Shown: positions 8,174-16,906, counted from the first letter of the stretch. The stretch: 64,000 nucleotides of DNA from Rhodovarius crocodyli (GCF_004005855.1 NZ_SACL01000010.1:115984-179983), one strand, 5' to 3'. Numbers and translations are program-made. Notes: generated by a model not told the origin, from the sequence alone.

Positions 8174-8995
8174 ATGAACGATCTGAAGACCGTCAGCGTC
8201 GAGATCGAGGACGGCATCGCCTGGGTGGCGCTGAACCGTCCCGAGAAGCGCAACGCCATGAGCCCGACGCTGCACCTGGAAATGGACCGCGTGCTGGCCG
8301 AGCTGGAGACCGACCCCGCGGTGCGCTGCCTGGTCGTGACCGGTGCGGGCAAGGCCTTCTCCGCCGGCCAGGACCTCAAGGAATTCTTCCGCGAGCTGGA
8401 CGGCAAGCCCGCCGAGACCAAGCGCGCCACCGAGGCCGCGAACCGCTGGCGCTGGGACCGCCTGTACAATTACGGCAAGCCCACCATCGCCATGGTGAAC
8501 GGCTTCTGCGTCGGCGGCGCCTTCATGCAACTGATCGCCTGCGACTTCGCGATCGCGGCCGAGGACGCGACCTTCAGCCTCTCCGAAATCAACTGGGGCA
8601 TCATCCCCGGCGGCCTCGTGGCACGCGTGATGACGGAGGCGCTGGGCTATCGCGACGCTCTGGACCTCTGCCTCACCGGCCGCGCCTTCGATGGCGCCGA
8701 GGCCGCGCGGCTGCGCCTGGTGAACGAGGCCGTGCCGCTGGATGGCCTAAAGGCGCGCGTGAAAGAACTCGCGACCCTGCTGATGTCCAAGGACCCCGTG
8801 GCCTATCGCTGCACCAAGGAAGCGGTGCGCCGCGTGCGCTCCATGCCCTTCGACCAGGCCTATGACTACCTGAACGCCAAGATGCAGGAAGTGCATCAGG
8901 CAGGCGGCGGCCGCGCCCAGCGCGAGGGCATCAGCCAGTTCATCGACCAGAAAAGCTACAAGCCCGTCGAGGGCAGCTACTCTCACAAGGCCTGA
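8174..8995 (+). CDS. Enoyl-CoA hydratase family enzyme resembling hydroxycinnamoyl-CoA hydratase/lyase
   Basis: A 273-residue crotonase. It matches the p-hydroxycinnamoyl (feruloyl)-CoA hydratase/lyase branch more closely than generic enoyl-CoA hydratases: VSVEIEDGIAWVALNRPEKRNAMSP, AGQDLKEFFRE, KPTIAMVNGFCVGGAF, ATFSLSEINWGIIPGG and the FIDQKSYKP end. Glu138 corresponds to the catalytic glutamate of that family. The serine after the GGxF motif in characterised lyases is Met118 here, so ring or chain specificity may differ. Known enzymes convert feruloyl-CoA to vanillin and acetyl-CoA. No feruloyl-CoA synthetase or vanillin dehydrogenase is beside it; the CoA-transferase at the operon end could supply the thioester instead. 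Five bases separate it from the next gene. Confidence 0.82.
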   Translation: MNDLKTVSVEIEDGIAWVALNRPEKRNAMSPTLHLEMDRVLAELETDPAVRCLVVTGAGKAFSAGQDLKEFFRELDGKPAETKRATEAANRWRWDRLYNYGKPTIAMVNGFCVGGAFMQLIACDFAIAAEDATFSLSEINWGIIPGGLVARVMTEALGYRDALDLCLTGRAFDGAEAARLRLVNEAVPLDGLKARVKELATLLMSKDPVAYRCTKEAVRRVRSMPFDQAYDYLNAKMQEVHQAGGGRAQREGISQFIDQKSYKPVEGSYSHKA

Positions 8996-8999
8996 CAGC

Positions 9000-10154
9000 A
9001 TGGATTTCGAACTGCCCGAGGAACTGCGCCTGATGCAGGAGCAGATCCGCCGCTTCGTGGACAAGGAGATCATCCCCACCGAGCGCGACGCCTACGAAGG
9101 CCCGGACATGAAGCCCGAGGTGCGCGCGAAGCTGGAGGCCCAGATGAAGGAGATGGGCTACTGGCTCATCACCGTGCCGGAGGAATATGGCGGGCTCGGC
9201 ATGGGCCTGCTGGCCCGCGTGCTGCTGTGGGAGGAAATGGGCCGCACCATCGCCATCCCCGCCCGCAAGACGCAGATCTTCGGCCCCGAGCCCAGCCCCA
9301 TCCTGTTCCAGCTCAATGAGGAACAGCGCAAGGACTACCTCTACCCCGTGATCTCGGGCGAGAAGGATTGCTGCTTCGCGCTTACCGAGCCCGATGCCGG
9401 CAGCGACCCGGCGGCCATCCGCTCCACCGCGGTGCGTGAGGGCGATTACTACGTCATCAACGGCTACAAGCGCTTCATCACCAACGCGCAGCACGCGGAT
9501 TTCGTGCAGCTGCTGGTCTCCACCGACAAGTCCAAGGGCGCGCGCGGCATCTCGGCCTTCCTGGTCGACATGGACACGCCGGGTGTGTCCATCGTGCGCG
9601 CCCAGCAGACCATGATGGATGACGAGCCCTGCGAGCTCGCCTTCGACAATGTGCGGGTCCATGTGTCGAAACTGATCGGGCGCGAGGGCGACGGCTTCAA
9701 GCTGGCGCAGGACTGGATCAACACCGGCCGCATCCGCCATGGCGCGCGCGGCCTCGGCGTCATGCGCCGCTGCCTGGAAATGGGCACCGACTACGCCAAG
9801 CAGCGCGAGACCTTCGGCAAGAAGCTCGCGGACCGGCAGGCGGTGCAGTGGATGCTGGTCGACACGCATCTGGACCTGGAGCAGCTGCGCCTCGCGGTCT
9901 ATCGCGCCGCCTGGCGCTATGACCAGGGCATGGATGTGCGGCACGACGCCTTCGCGGTGAAGATGCTGGGCGACCGCCTCTCCTTCCAGGCGGCGGACCG
10001 CTGCCTGCAGATCCATGGCGGCATCGGCTTCACCAAGGAACTGCCCATCGAGAAGTTCTGGCGCGACCAGCGCAGCATGATGGTGACCGAAGGCCCCGAG
10101 GAAGTGCTGCGCATGAGCCTGGCGCGGCATGTGCTGGACCACTACGCGCCGTGA
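9000..10154 (+). CDS. Acyl-CoA dehydrogenase family flavoprotein
   Basis: A 384-residue FAD enzyme with the full acyl-CoA dehydrogenase layout: an N-terminal helical domain, FALTEPDAGSD in the middle beta domain, GYKRFITNAQHADF, and the C-terminal domain with RQAVQWMLVDTH, QIHGGIGFTKELPIEKFWRD and TEGPEEVLRM. Glu364 of the last motif sits where the catalytic base of the family lies. It would introduce a double bond alpha-beta to a CoA thioester, feeding the hydratase/lyase at 8174-8995. It overlaps the next gene as GTGA and shares its operon. Confidence 0.9.
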   Translation: MDFELPEELRLMQEQIRRFVDKEIIPTERDAYEGPDMKPEVRAKLEAQMKEMGYWLITVPEEYGGLGMGLLARVLLWEEMGRTIAIPARKTQIFGPEPSPILFQLNEEQRKDYLYPVISGEKDCCFALTEPDAGSDPAAIRSTAVREGDYYVINGYKRFITNAQHADFVQLLVSTDKSKGARGISAFLVDMDTPGVSIVRAQQTMMDDEPCELAFDNVRVHVSKLIGREGDGFKLAQDWINTGRIRHGARGLGVMRRCLEMGTDYAKQRETFGKKLADRQAVQWMLVDTHLDLEQLRLAVYRAAWRYDQGMDVRHDAFAVKMLGDRLSFQAADRCLQIHGGIGFTKELPIEKFWRDQRSMMVTEGPEEVLRMSLARHVLDHYAP

Positions 10155-10945
10155 CCGCCGTCAGCCAGACGATCGACCTGCCGGGCGGGCGCATCGCCTG
10201 GCTGGAAAGCGGTGAGGGCCCGCCCCTGCTGCTGGTGCACGGCATCGGCGGCGAGGCCGGCGCCTGGACGCATCAGCTGGGCAGCCTGTCGGCAGGCCGG
10301 CGAGTGCTGGCCTGGGATGCGCCGGGCTATGGCGGCTCCGCGCCGCTGGCCGGGTCAGGCCATGTGGACCGGCTGCTGGAATGGCTGGATGCGCTGAAGA
10401 TCACGCGCCTGGATGCGGTGGGCCATTCCCTGGGCGCGATCTTCCTGGCCCTCCTGGCCCGGGCGCGCCCCGGCCTGCTGCGCCGGGTGGTGCTGCTGCA
10501 CCCCATGGCGGGCATGGGCGCCCTGCCGGCCGAGGAGCGCGAGGCCCTGCGCCTGGCCCGCATCGAGGAGCTGCGCGAGCTGGGCCCCGACGGCTTCGCC
10601 GCCTTGCGCGGCGGCGCCATCCTGGGCCGGGCGGCCTCCGACACCGCCCGCGCGCGCGCCATCGCCGTGATGGCGGCCGTGCCCGCCGCCGGCTACCTCG
10701 CGGCGTGGGAGGCGCTGGTGGCGGCCGACATCATGCCGCTGCTGCCTGCCCTGTCGGGCCCCGCGCTGGTCATCAGCGGCGAGGACGACAAGGGCTCCCC
10801 GCCCGAACTCGGCCGCCGGATCGCCGCGGCCCTGCCCCGCGCCGGCTTCTTCCTGATGCCCGGCGTGGGCCATTACGCCCCCATCGAGGCGCCGGCGGCG
10901 CTCGACGAGCTGCTGCTCGCCTTCCTGAACGAGGACACTCCATGA
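10151..10945 (+). CDS. Alpha/beta-fold hydrolase
   Basis: A 264-residue single-domain hydrolase. The oxyanion motif HGIGGEAGAW, nucleophile elbow GHSLG (Ser93), acid residues in ISGEDD (Asp212 or 213) and the catalytic histidine in PGVGHYAPIEAP (His241) are all present, so it should be active. The C-C hydrolase, esterase and thioesterase branches cannot be told apart here. The start is GTG 10151, overlapping the dehydrogenase stop; the stop overlaps the CoA-transferase start as ATGA. Context suggests hydrolysis of an ester, lactone or thioester intermediate in the same pathway. Confidence 0.85.
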   Translation: MTAVSQTIDLPGGRIAWLESGEGPPLLLVHGIGGEAGAWTHQLGSLSAGRRVLAWDAPGYGGSAPLAGSGHVDRLLEWLDALKITRLDAVGHSLGAIFLALLARARPGLLRRVVLLHPMAGMGALPAEEREALRLARIEELRELGPDGFAALRGGAILGRAASDTARARAIAVMAAVPAAGYLAAWEALVAADIMPLLPALSGPALVISGEDDKGSPPELGRRIAAALPRAGFFLMPGVGHYAPIEAPAALDELLLAFLNEDTP

Positions 10946-12096
10946 CCCTGCCCGCCGAAACCCTGCTGCCCGGGCTGCAGGTCGTCGAGCTGACGACGAT
11001 GATCACCGGCTCGCTGGCCGGCATGATGCTGGCCGATCTCGGCGCGGATGTGATCAAGGTGGAGAACCCGGAGGGCGGCGACCCGTTCCGCAGCTTCCGC
11101 GGCGGCCTCTACAGCCCGCATTTCTGCGGCTACAACCGCAACAAGCGCAGCGTCACGCTCGATCTGCGCGCAGAGGAAGGCAAGGCGGCGCTGGCGGCGC
11201 TGATCGCGCGCGCGGATGTGCTGATCTGCAATTTCCGCCCCGGCGTGCTGGACCGGCTGGGCTTCTCGGATGCGCGGCTGGAGGAGCTGAACCCCGGGCT
11301 CATCGCCTGCCACATCTCGGGCTTCGGCGCGGATGGCCCCTATGCGGCGCGCCCCGCCTATGACGCGGTGGCCCAGGCCATCGCCGGCATGTCCAGCCTG
11401 TTCCTGGACCCCGAGGCGCCCAAGATCGCGGGCCCCACCATCTCGGACAACGTGACCGGCTTCTACGCCTGCTACGGCATCATGGGCGCGCTGCTGGCGC
11501 GCCAGCAGAGCGGGCGCGGGCGGCGGGTCGATGTGAACATGCTGGAATCGACGGTGGCCTTCATGCCGGACCCCTATGGCTACTTCAACCAGATGGGCCT
11601 GGTTTCCGACCCGCAGCTGCGCACGCGCACCTCGCAGTCCTACGCCTTCCGTTGCCGGGATGGGCGGCTGCTGACGATCCACCTGTCGTCCCAGCAGAAG
11701 TTCTGGGAGCAGTTCGTGGCCGTCACCGGCCTGGCCGGGCTGCTGGATGACCCGCTGGCGGCCACCCGCAACCTGCGCATCGAGAATTACGACCACATCC
11801 TGCGCACCGCCGCCCCGGTCTTCGCGGAAAAGACCCTGGCCGAATGGCTGGAGGCACTGAAGGCCACCGACCTGCCCTATGCGCAGATCTATTCGGTGGA
11901 TGAGGTGGCGGGCGACGAGCAGGTCCGGCATCTCGGCACCTTCCGCCAGGTGACGCACCCTGAAATGGGCGAACTGACGGAAATCCGCCGCGCCGTCAGC
12001 TTCGATGGTTCCCGCGAGGACCAGCCCAGCCGCCCGCCCCCGATGCTGGGCGAGCACACGGCGGAGGTGCTGGCGGAGCTGGGGCTGAAGGGCTGA
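10942..12096 (+). CDS. Class III CoA-transferase (CaiB/BaiF family)
   Basis: A 384-residue family III CoA-transferase. Hallmarks are GLQVVELTTMITGSLAGMMLADLGADVIKVE, FCGYNRNKRSVTLDL, HISGFGADGPYAARPAYDAVAQAIAGM, with Asp141 as the expected catalytic aspartate, and the PPPMLGEHT motif near the end. It moves CoA between carboxylic acids and would activate the substrate of the preceding enzymes. ATG 10942 overlaps the previous stop. Although the frame extends far upstream, the conserved N-terminus begins here. It is the last gene of the operon. Confidence 0.9.
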   Translation: MTLPAETLLPGLQVVELTTMITGSLAGMMLADLGADVIKVENPEGGDPFRSFRGGLYSPHFCGYNRNKRSVTLDLRAEEGKAALAALIARADVLICNFRPGVLDRLGFSDARLEELNPGLIACHISGFGADGPYAARPAYDAVAQAIAGMSSLFLDPEAPKIAGPTISDNVTGFYACYGIMGALLARQQSGRGRRVDVNMLESTVAFMPDPYGYFNQMGLVSDPQLRTRTSQSYAFRCRDGRLLTIHLSSQQKFWEQFVAVTGLAGLLDDPLAATRNLRIENYDHILRTAAPVFAEKTLAEWLEALKATDLPYAQIYSVDEVAGDEQVRHLGTFRQVTHPEMGELTEIRRAVSFDGSREDQPSRPPPMLGEHTAEVLAELGLKG

Positions 12097-12115
12097 CCTG
12101 CATCACCAGCATAAC

Positions 12116-12129
12116 TGAACAGCTGTTCA
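12116..12129. promoter_or_regulatory. Perfect 14-bp palindrome TGAACAGCTGTTCA upstream of mntP
   Basis: A perfect dyad with no spacer, in the 92-base gap before mntP, 59 bases upstream of its start and followed by a TTGACC that may be a -35 element. The form TGAAC-N4-GTTCA is typical of TetR-type and similar dimeric repressor sites. The wider frame AACTGAAC-N5-TTCAT matches 6194-6211. I do not see the yybP-ykoY manganese riboswitch pattern in this gap. Confidence 0.5.
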
Positions 12130-12188
12130 TATGTTGACCTGATCCGGGCGGCACCGCTATCCCGGCGCTCCACCGCGCCGGACCCGCC

Positions 12189-12764
12189 ATGACGCCCGCC
12201 ACCATCGCCATGCTGTCCTTCAGCATGTCGGCAGACGCCTTCGCAGCCTCACTGGCGAAGGGTGCCTCGCTGGACCGTCCCCGCTTCACGGAGGCGCTGC
12301 GCACGGGGCTGGTCTTCGGCGTGGTAGAGGCGCTGACGCCGCTCATCGGCTGGGCGGCGGGCTTCGCCGCCAGCACCTACATCGAGGCGGTGGACCACTG
12401 GATCGCCTTCGGCCTGTTGCTGGCGATCGGCGGCCGGATGGTGCTGCAGGCGCTGGCCCCCGCCGCGCATGAGGAAGCGGCACGCCCGCGCCGACACAGC
12501 CTGGCCGTGCTGATCACGACCGCCATCGCCACCAGCCTGGATGCCATGGCGGTCGGCGTCTCGCTGGCCTTCCTGGATGTGCACATCGCCCTGGTGGCCG
12601 GGGCCATCGGGCTCGCGACCTTCCTGATGGCCACGGCCGGCATCCTGATCGCCCGGCATGTGGGCCAGCGGCTGGGCCGCTGGGCCGAGGGGATGGGCGG
12701 CCTCTGCCTCATCGGCATCGGCTGCGCCATCCTCATTGAACATCTGGGGCTGCTCGGGGCCTGA
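12189..12764 (+). CDS. mntP: Manganese efflux pump MntP
   Basis: A 191-residue inner-membrane protein with six predicted helices in two repeats, the MntP (formerly YebN) layout. Conserved acidic helix motifs appear in each half: [14 protein letters not shown] near residues 12-25 and [15 protein letters not shown] near 116-130. Members export Mn2+ to prevent toxicity and are usually induced by manganese. It is a single gene, with a palindrome upstream (12116-12129) and a convergent neighbour 9 bases beyond its stop. Confidence 0.93.
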   Translation: MTPATIAMLSFSMSADAFAASLAKGASLDRPRFTEALRTGLVFGVVEALTPLIGWAAGFAASTYIEAVDHWIAFGLLLAIGGRMVLQALAPAAHEEAARPRRHSLAVLITTAIATSLDAMAVGVSLAFLDVHIALVAGAIGLATFLMATAGILIARHVGQRLGRWAEGMGGLCLIGIGCAILIEHLGLLGA

Positions 12765-12773
12765 CGGCCAGGA

Positions 12774-13373
12774 TCAGCGCGCCGAGACCATCTGCCGCGC
12801 CTCGATCTGGGCCGCGCGCCAGGAGAAGACATGCGCTGCCATGATGCCGTTGGTGTGCTCGACCTCGGAGCGCACGGGCGTGCCGGTGCGGGTGTCCACC
12901 CACAGCGTCTGTCGGTAGCGGTACAGCGTGTCCATGATGTGGAAGACGCGCTCCACACGCATCGCCTCGAATTCACCCGCGGGTGTCGAGACGCGCTCCA
13001 CCCCCGGCACCGACCAGCTTTCCTGCACGCGGTTCGGGATATGGCCGATGGCGGAGTGGCTGAAATAGGTGAAGCTGGCCTGGGCGGGCTGGCGGCTGCC
13101 GAAGGCGGTGTTCAGCATGCGCTCCAGCTCCGGGCGGCCGTTGCGATAGAAGGCCTCGCCCGTCGACCAGTAGCCCAGCAGCCGCTGCGTGCCCGTGGTC
13201 GTCGCGCACACGAAGGGCGCCTGGGTGCCGGCACGATAGGTGATGTCGTCACCGCGCGTGCGCTCCAGCGAACTGCCGGCGGTGGGGCAGTTGTAGCCCC
13301 CGGCGGCCTGCTGGGCGAAACCAAGGGCCGGCACGCTGGCCAGCACACCGGCGAGCATCGCAACACGGAACAT
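12774..13373 (-). CDS. Exported protein of unknown function
   Basis: A 199-residue product with a cleavable export signal (FRVAMLAGVLASVPALGFAQ). I do not recognise the mature part. It contains two cysteines near its start and middle (NCP, VCA) and mainly beta-type segments such as GTQRLLGYWSTGEAFYRNG and RYRQTLWVDTRTGTPVRSEVEH. The last resembles the end of lipoprotein-like or outer-surface beta proteins, where a promised residue pattern WVDxRTGxP reads like a substrate-conversion strand. ATG 13373 is chosen for a good AGGAGAG site; a frame extension to 13466 would hide the signal. It is transcribed toward mntP and lies behind the two-component genes, 118 bases away. Confidence 0.6.
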   Translation of the reverse strand: MFRVAMLAGVLASVPALGFAQQAAGGYNCPTAGSSLERTRGDDITYRAGTQAPFVCATTTGTQRLLGYWSTGEAFYRNGRPELERMLNTAFGSRQPAQASFTYFSHSAIGHIPNRVQESWSVPGVERVSTPAGEFEAMRVERVFHIMDTLYRYRQTLWVDTRTGTPVRSEVEHTNGIMAAHVFSWRAAQIEARQMVSAR

Positions 13374-13491
13374 TCTTCTTCTCTCCTGTCCTGAGCCCCG
13401 GGCCGCTGCCCGGAACATCGACAGACTAGAGAGCGGCGCATGTCGTGGTTTCTCATCGCGCGACATGTTTTTGCGCCGCTGACACGAAACG

Positions 13492-14826
13492 TCATACGGC
13501 GGCCAAGGGCAGTTCCACGACCGCCGTCAGCCCCCCGCCGCGCCGGTTGCGCAGGCGCAGCGTGCCGCCCTCGGCCTCCACCGCGCGGCGCGCGATGGTC
13601 AGGCCCAGCCCCACCCCGCCGGTGGCGCGGTTGCGGCTGGCCTCCAGCCGGCGGAACGGCTCGAACACCACTTCCTGCGCGGCCTCCGGGATGCCGGGCC
13701 CGCGATCCGACACCTCCACCCGCAGCGAGGCCCCGGCCTCGATCAGCCGCACCTCGGCGCTGCCGCCATAGGCCAGCGCATTGCCCAGCAGATTGCCCAG
13801 CGCCCGGCGCATCGCGACCGGCCGCAACGCGGTGACGGCCTGCTCGGGCCCGCTGTAGGTGACGGCCTCTCCCGCATCGGCGGCGTCATCGCACAGCGTC
13901 CGCAGCACGGTGGCGAGGTCGGTCGGGCGCGGTGCCTCCGCGTCACGGCCGTCGCGCATGTACAGCAGCGTCGCCTCCACCATCGCCGCCATGTCATCGA
14001 GGTTGGCATCGACCCTTTCGCGCGTGACGCCGTTCTCGATGAAGCCCGCGACCAGGCGCAGCCGGGTGATGGGCGTGCGCAGATCATGCGAGACGGCGGC
14101 CAGCGCCTGGGTGCGGTCATCCAGCAGGCGGCGGATCCGGTCCTGCATGGCGTTGAAGGCGCGGGCGGCCTGGCGGATCTCGGCCGGGCCCGATTCGGCG
14201 ATGCGCACCGCGGCACCGTCGCGCCCGATGCGGTCGGCCGCGGCCGAGAGTTCGCGCAGCGGCTGCGTCAGGCCCCGCATCACCACCACGGAGACGATGG
14301 CGATCACGAGGGCCATGGTCGCCAGGGCCGCGAAGCCGTCCGGGTCGAAGGGCGTGGCCTCCGCATGGCGGAACATGGGGGCGGCGAAGGCGACATAGCC
14401 CGCGGCATCCACCGGCAGGGCACCCACCAGCAGGTGGCGCGTCGTGCTGTCGGCCCAGTCCAGACGCACATCGGTCAATTCGGGCGCGTGGCGCAGCAGC
14501 AGGCGGCGAAAGCCGCTCAGCGACGCCTCGGTGCCGGCCTGGTCGGGCGGGGCCGCGCCCTCGCGCCAGTGCAGTTCCAGCCCCGGGCCCGACAGCGCAT
14601 GGGCGGCCGCGTCCCGCCCTTCGGCGCGGATCGAGGCGAGGGCCCGCCAGACCTGGCGCAGGTCGGTGGCGATCACCTGCTCCCGCACCGTCTGCTGGCG
14701 GCCGCGCAGCGAGGCCTCATGAATCCAGACACTGGCCACATGCAGCGCGAGCAGCCCCGCGAGCAGCGCGAGCGTGGCCCGCCCCGCCAGCTTGTCGGGC
14801 CATATCCAGGACAGCGCGCGCTTCAC
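13492..14826 (-). CDS. Membrane sensor histidine kinase (EnvZ/OmpR-type system)
   Basis: A 444-residue kinase. Membrane segments lie at about 18-36 and 165-184, with a roughly 125-residue periplasmic sensor between them. A HAMP linker follows (TQPLRELSAAADRIGRDG), then the dimerisation box AAVSHDLRTPITRLR with phospho-acceptor His247, and an ATPase domain with NLLGNALAYG (N box), DRGPGIP (G1), FEPFRR (F box) and GVGLGLTIA (G2). GTG 14826 overlaps the response regulator stop as GTGA. The periplasmic part gives no clue to the signal. The regulator-kinase pair lies between the mntP region and a CDF-like gene, so metal or envelope signals are possible but unproven. Confidence 0.92.
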   Translation of the reverse strand: MKRALSWIWPDKLAGRATLALLAGLLALHVASVWIHEASLRGRQQTVREQVIATDLRQVWRALASIRAEGRDAAAHALSGPGLELHWREGAAPPDQAGTEASLSGFRRLLLRHAPELTDVRLDWADSTTRHLLVGALPVDAAGYVAFAAPMFRHAEATPFDPDGFAALATMALVIAIVSVVVMRGLTQPLRELSAAADRIGRDGAAVRIAESGPAEIRQAARAFNAMQDRIRRLLDDRTQALAAVSHDLRTPITRLRLVAGFIENGVTRERVDANLDDMAAMVEATLLYMRDGRDAEAPRPTDLATVLRTLCDDAADAGEAVTYSGPEQAVTALRPVAMRRALGNLLGNALAYGGSAEVRLIEAGASLRVEVSDRGPGIPEAAQEVVFEPFRRLEASRNRATGGVGLGLTIARRAVEAEGGTLRLRNRRGGGLTAVVELPLAAV

Positions 14827-15560
14827 AGGCGCATCACCTCGCCCACGAAGATATAGCCCGCCCCGCGCACCGTCTTGATGAGGTTGGGCGCGCCGCTGGG
14901 CTCGATCTTGCGGCGCAGGCGGCTGACCTGGACATCCACGCTGCGGTCGAAGGCATCGCCCAGCCGGCGGTGGGCCGCCTCCATCAGCTGGTCCCGGCCC
15001 AGGACGCGCTGCGGATTGGCCAGGAAGGCCATGAGCAGGTCGAACTCCGTCGCCGACAGGTCGATCAGCACGCCCTTGGGCGAGACGAGCTCCCGCCGGC
15101 CGATGCTCAGTACCCACCCCTCGAAGCCGAGCGCCAGGGAGTTGACGGCGGGCGACGGGCTTTCGGGGGTGGCCCCAACCCGGCGCAGCACGGCGCGCAG
15201 CCGGGCCACCAGCTCCCGCCGGCCGAAGGGCTTGGCGATGTAGTCGTCCGCGCCGAATTCCAGGCCCAGCACCCGGTCCGTCTCATCCCCCAGCGCGGTG
15301 AGCAGCACCACGGGCAGGCTGGAGGACGCGCGGAGGTCCTTGAGTAGATCAATGCCCGAGGCACCAGGCAGCATGATGTCCAGCAGCACCAGATCGATGG
15401 CGGCGGAGGGTGCCGCGAGATACCGGCGCATCTGGCGGCCATCGCCCACCGACGTCACCAGAAAGCCGCTGTCGCGCAGGTGGCAGGACAGCAGGTGCCG
15501 CATCTCGGCATCGTCCTCGACGACCAGGATGTGGCGGGGTTGCTCGATACTACCCCACAC
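14823..15560 (-). CDS. OmpR-family response regulator
   Basis: A 245-residue two-domain regulator. The receiver domain has the acidic pair Asp16/Asp17, phosphorylated Asp61 (LLDIMLPG), Thr88 and Lys110 (IAKPF). The C-terminal winged helix includes LSATEFDLLMAFLANPQRVLGRDQLME and SVDVQVSRLRRKIE, ending RGAGYIF. The start is GTG 15560; the first strand ILVVEDD follows nine residues later. It is co-transcribed with the kinase at 13492-14826, and likely targets include its own operon. The gap upstream (15561-15827) is shared with the divergent CDF-like gene. Confidence 0.92.
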   Translation of the reverse strand: MWGSIEQPRHILVVEDDAEMRHLLSCHLRDSGFLVTSVGDGRQMRRYLAAPSAAIDLVLLDIMLPGASGIDLLKDLRASSSLPVVLLTALGDETDRVLGLEFGADDYIAKPFGRRELVARLRAVLRRVGATPESPSPAVNSLALGFEGWVLSIGRRELVSPKGVLIDLSATEFDLLMAFLANPQRVLGRDQLMEAAHRRLGDAFDRSVDVQVSRLRRKIEPSGAPNLIKTVRGAGYIFVGEVMRL

Positions 15561-15827
15561 GGCCTTGCCCTGCGGTCGGCATGTCGGGGGTGGCGGGGCG
15601 GCGAGATTTATGGACGAACTGTAATCTTATCATCCGCGCCTGATAGCAGGCCCACCATGCCGCTGCATATCAGTTGATGACAAAGCATGTCGTCACCTGC
15701 CTGCCGCCTGGGCAGGCCCATCGGCACGTCACGCCACAGGACCGGCACGCGGCGGTGCGAGGACGATTGACGAGGCAGGTATAAGCGACGGAATACTCGT
15801 CAAGATTGCATGACGGAGCCCTGACGC
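15561..15827. other. Divergent intergenic region between response regulator and CDF-like gene
   Basis: 267 bases without a gene, more AT-rich than the surroundings in its first half. I see no strong palindrome. A TTGACG near 15768 could be a -35 element for the plus-strand gene, but the matching -10 is poor. A short frame starting ATG at 15810 ends after four codons, just before the TTG start at 15828. Confidence 0.4.
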
Positions 15828-16748
15828 TTGTCCCACGCAACATCGCCACAGCCGGGCACGCCGAACCCGGAGGCCCTGAAGGGCGAGCAGGCCATCCTGA
15901 CCGGCTGCCTGCTGGATGCCGGGATCTGGGCCATCACGATGGTCGCGGCACTCTGGGGCAATTCGCTGACGCTGCTGGGCGAATGCGTGCGCGGCGGGCT
16001 GCTGATCCTGCTGGAGGTGGTGCTGCTGATGCTGCTGCGCCGGATCAACCGGGGCACCATCGCCGATTACGACTACGGCACCCGGAAGCTGGAGCAATTC
16101 GCCAATCTGGTGGTGGGCATCGCCATGGGGCTCGGCGCGCTGTGGCTGCTGTCCGGCATGATCCAGCGCGTGGGGGTGGTGCAGGAGCAATCGGCGGCCG
16201 GCATGGCCATGGGCGCGGCGGCGGGGCTGGCCAACCTGGCGATCAACACGTGGGTGTTCCTGCTGCTGTGGCGCGCGAGCCGGAACGCCACCTCCATCAT
16301 CGTGAACGGGCAGTTGATGTCGCGACTGTCGAAGGTGATCTCCTCGGCGCTGGTGGCGGTGGCGGTGCTGGTCAATGCCTGGCTGGGGCCGGTGGGCATC
16401 GGCGGCTGGGCGGACCTGGCGGGCACGACCGTGGTGATCGTGGTGATGCTGACCTTCGGCGCACGGCTGATCCATGAGGCCCTTCCCCACCTGATCGACC
16501 GCGCGCTGAACGAGCGCCAGCAGGCCGCGATCAACCGCGCGCTGGCCGCGACCTTCGACAGCTATGACGAGCTGCTGGCGGTGCGGACGCGTACCCAGGG
16601 CAGCGATGCCTGGATCGAGATCGAGATCGGCTTCGCGCCCGATCGGCGGATGGGTGAGGTACACGCGCTGTCGCAGCAGATCACGGCGCGGATCCAGAAC
16701 CTGATCAAGGGCGCGCATATCCTGGTGATACCGCGGTCGATCGGGTAG
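15828..16748 (+). CDS. CDF-like cation transporter homologue lacking the usual metal ligands
   Basis: A 306-residue membrane protein with six predicted helices (residues about 25-215) and a C-terminal cytoplasmic domain (about 225-300) of cation diffusion facilitator type; YDYGTRKLEQFANL matches the family segment after helix 2. In true CDF pumps, helix 2 carries DxxxD or HxxxD and helix 5 HxxxD. As I align it, these positions here are Glu52/Gly56 and Met164/Ser168, so the zinc-type transport site seems lost or replaced. The start is TTG 15828, since an upstream in-frame ATG is closed off by a stop; GGAG lies about 9 bases before it. Function is uncertain: a transporter of another substrate, or a non-transporting relative. 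Confidence 0.7.
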   Translation: MSHATSPQPGTPNPEALKGEQAILTGCLLDAGIWAITMVAALWGNSLTLLGECVRGGLLILLEVVLLMLLRRINRGTIADYDYGTRKLEQFANLVVGIAMGLGALWLLSGMIQRVGVVQEQSAAGMAMGAAAGLANLAINTWVFLLLWRASRNATSIIVNGQLMSRLSKVISSALVAVAVLVNAWLGPVGIGGWADLAGTTVVIVVMLTFGARLIHEALPHLIDRALNERQQAAINRALAATFDSYDELLAVRTRTQGSDAWIEIEIGFAPDRRMGEVHALSQQITARIQNLIKGAHILVIPRSIG

Positions 16749-16823
16749 CGGCCGGGCGCGTCGGGTATAGGCGCGCATTGTCGGAAGGGGTGTGTTGTGC
16801 CCCGAACGGTTTTTCATTGTTGA

Positions 16824-16854
16824 ACGGGCGCGGATCATGCGCCCGTATTGCTTT
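16824..16854 (+). terminator. Hairpin terminator after the CDF-like gene
   Basis: An 8-bp perfect stem (16824-16831 with 16839-16846, arm ACGGGCGC) and 7-base loop, followed by a T-rich stretch (ATTGCTTT). It lies 76 bases after the stop at 16748. The T run is short, so termination may be partial. Confidence 0.55.
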
Positions 16855-16906
16855 CACGCCCGGCGCTACTGATGACTTGCTGATCGCAGGAAGTTAACAT
16901 TGCGCA

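Noticed and set aside
12097..12188. Possible yybP-ykoY manganese riboswitch before mntP
   Set aside because: The space is short and I cannot find the conserved loops of that riboswitch; the palindrome explains the region better.
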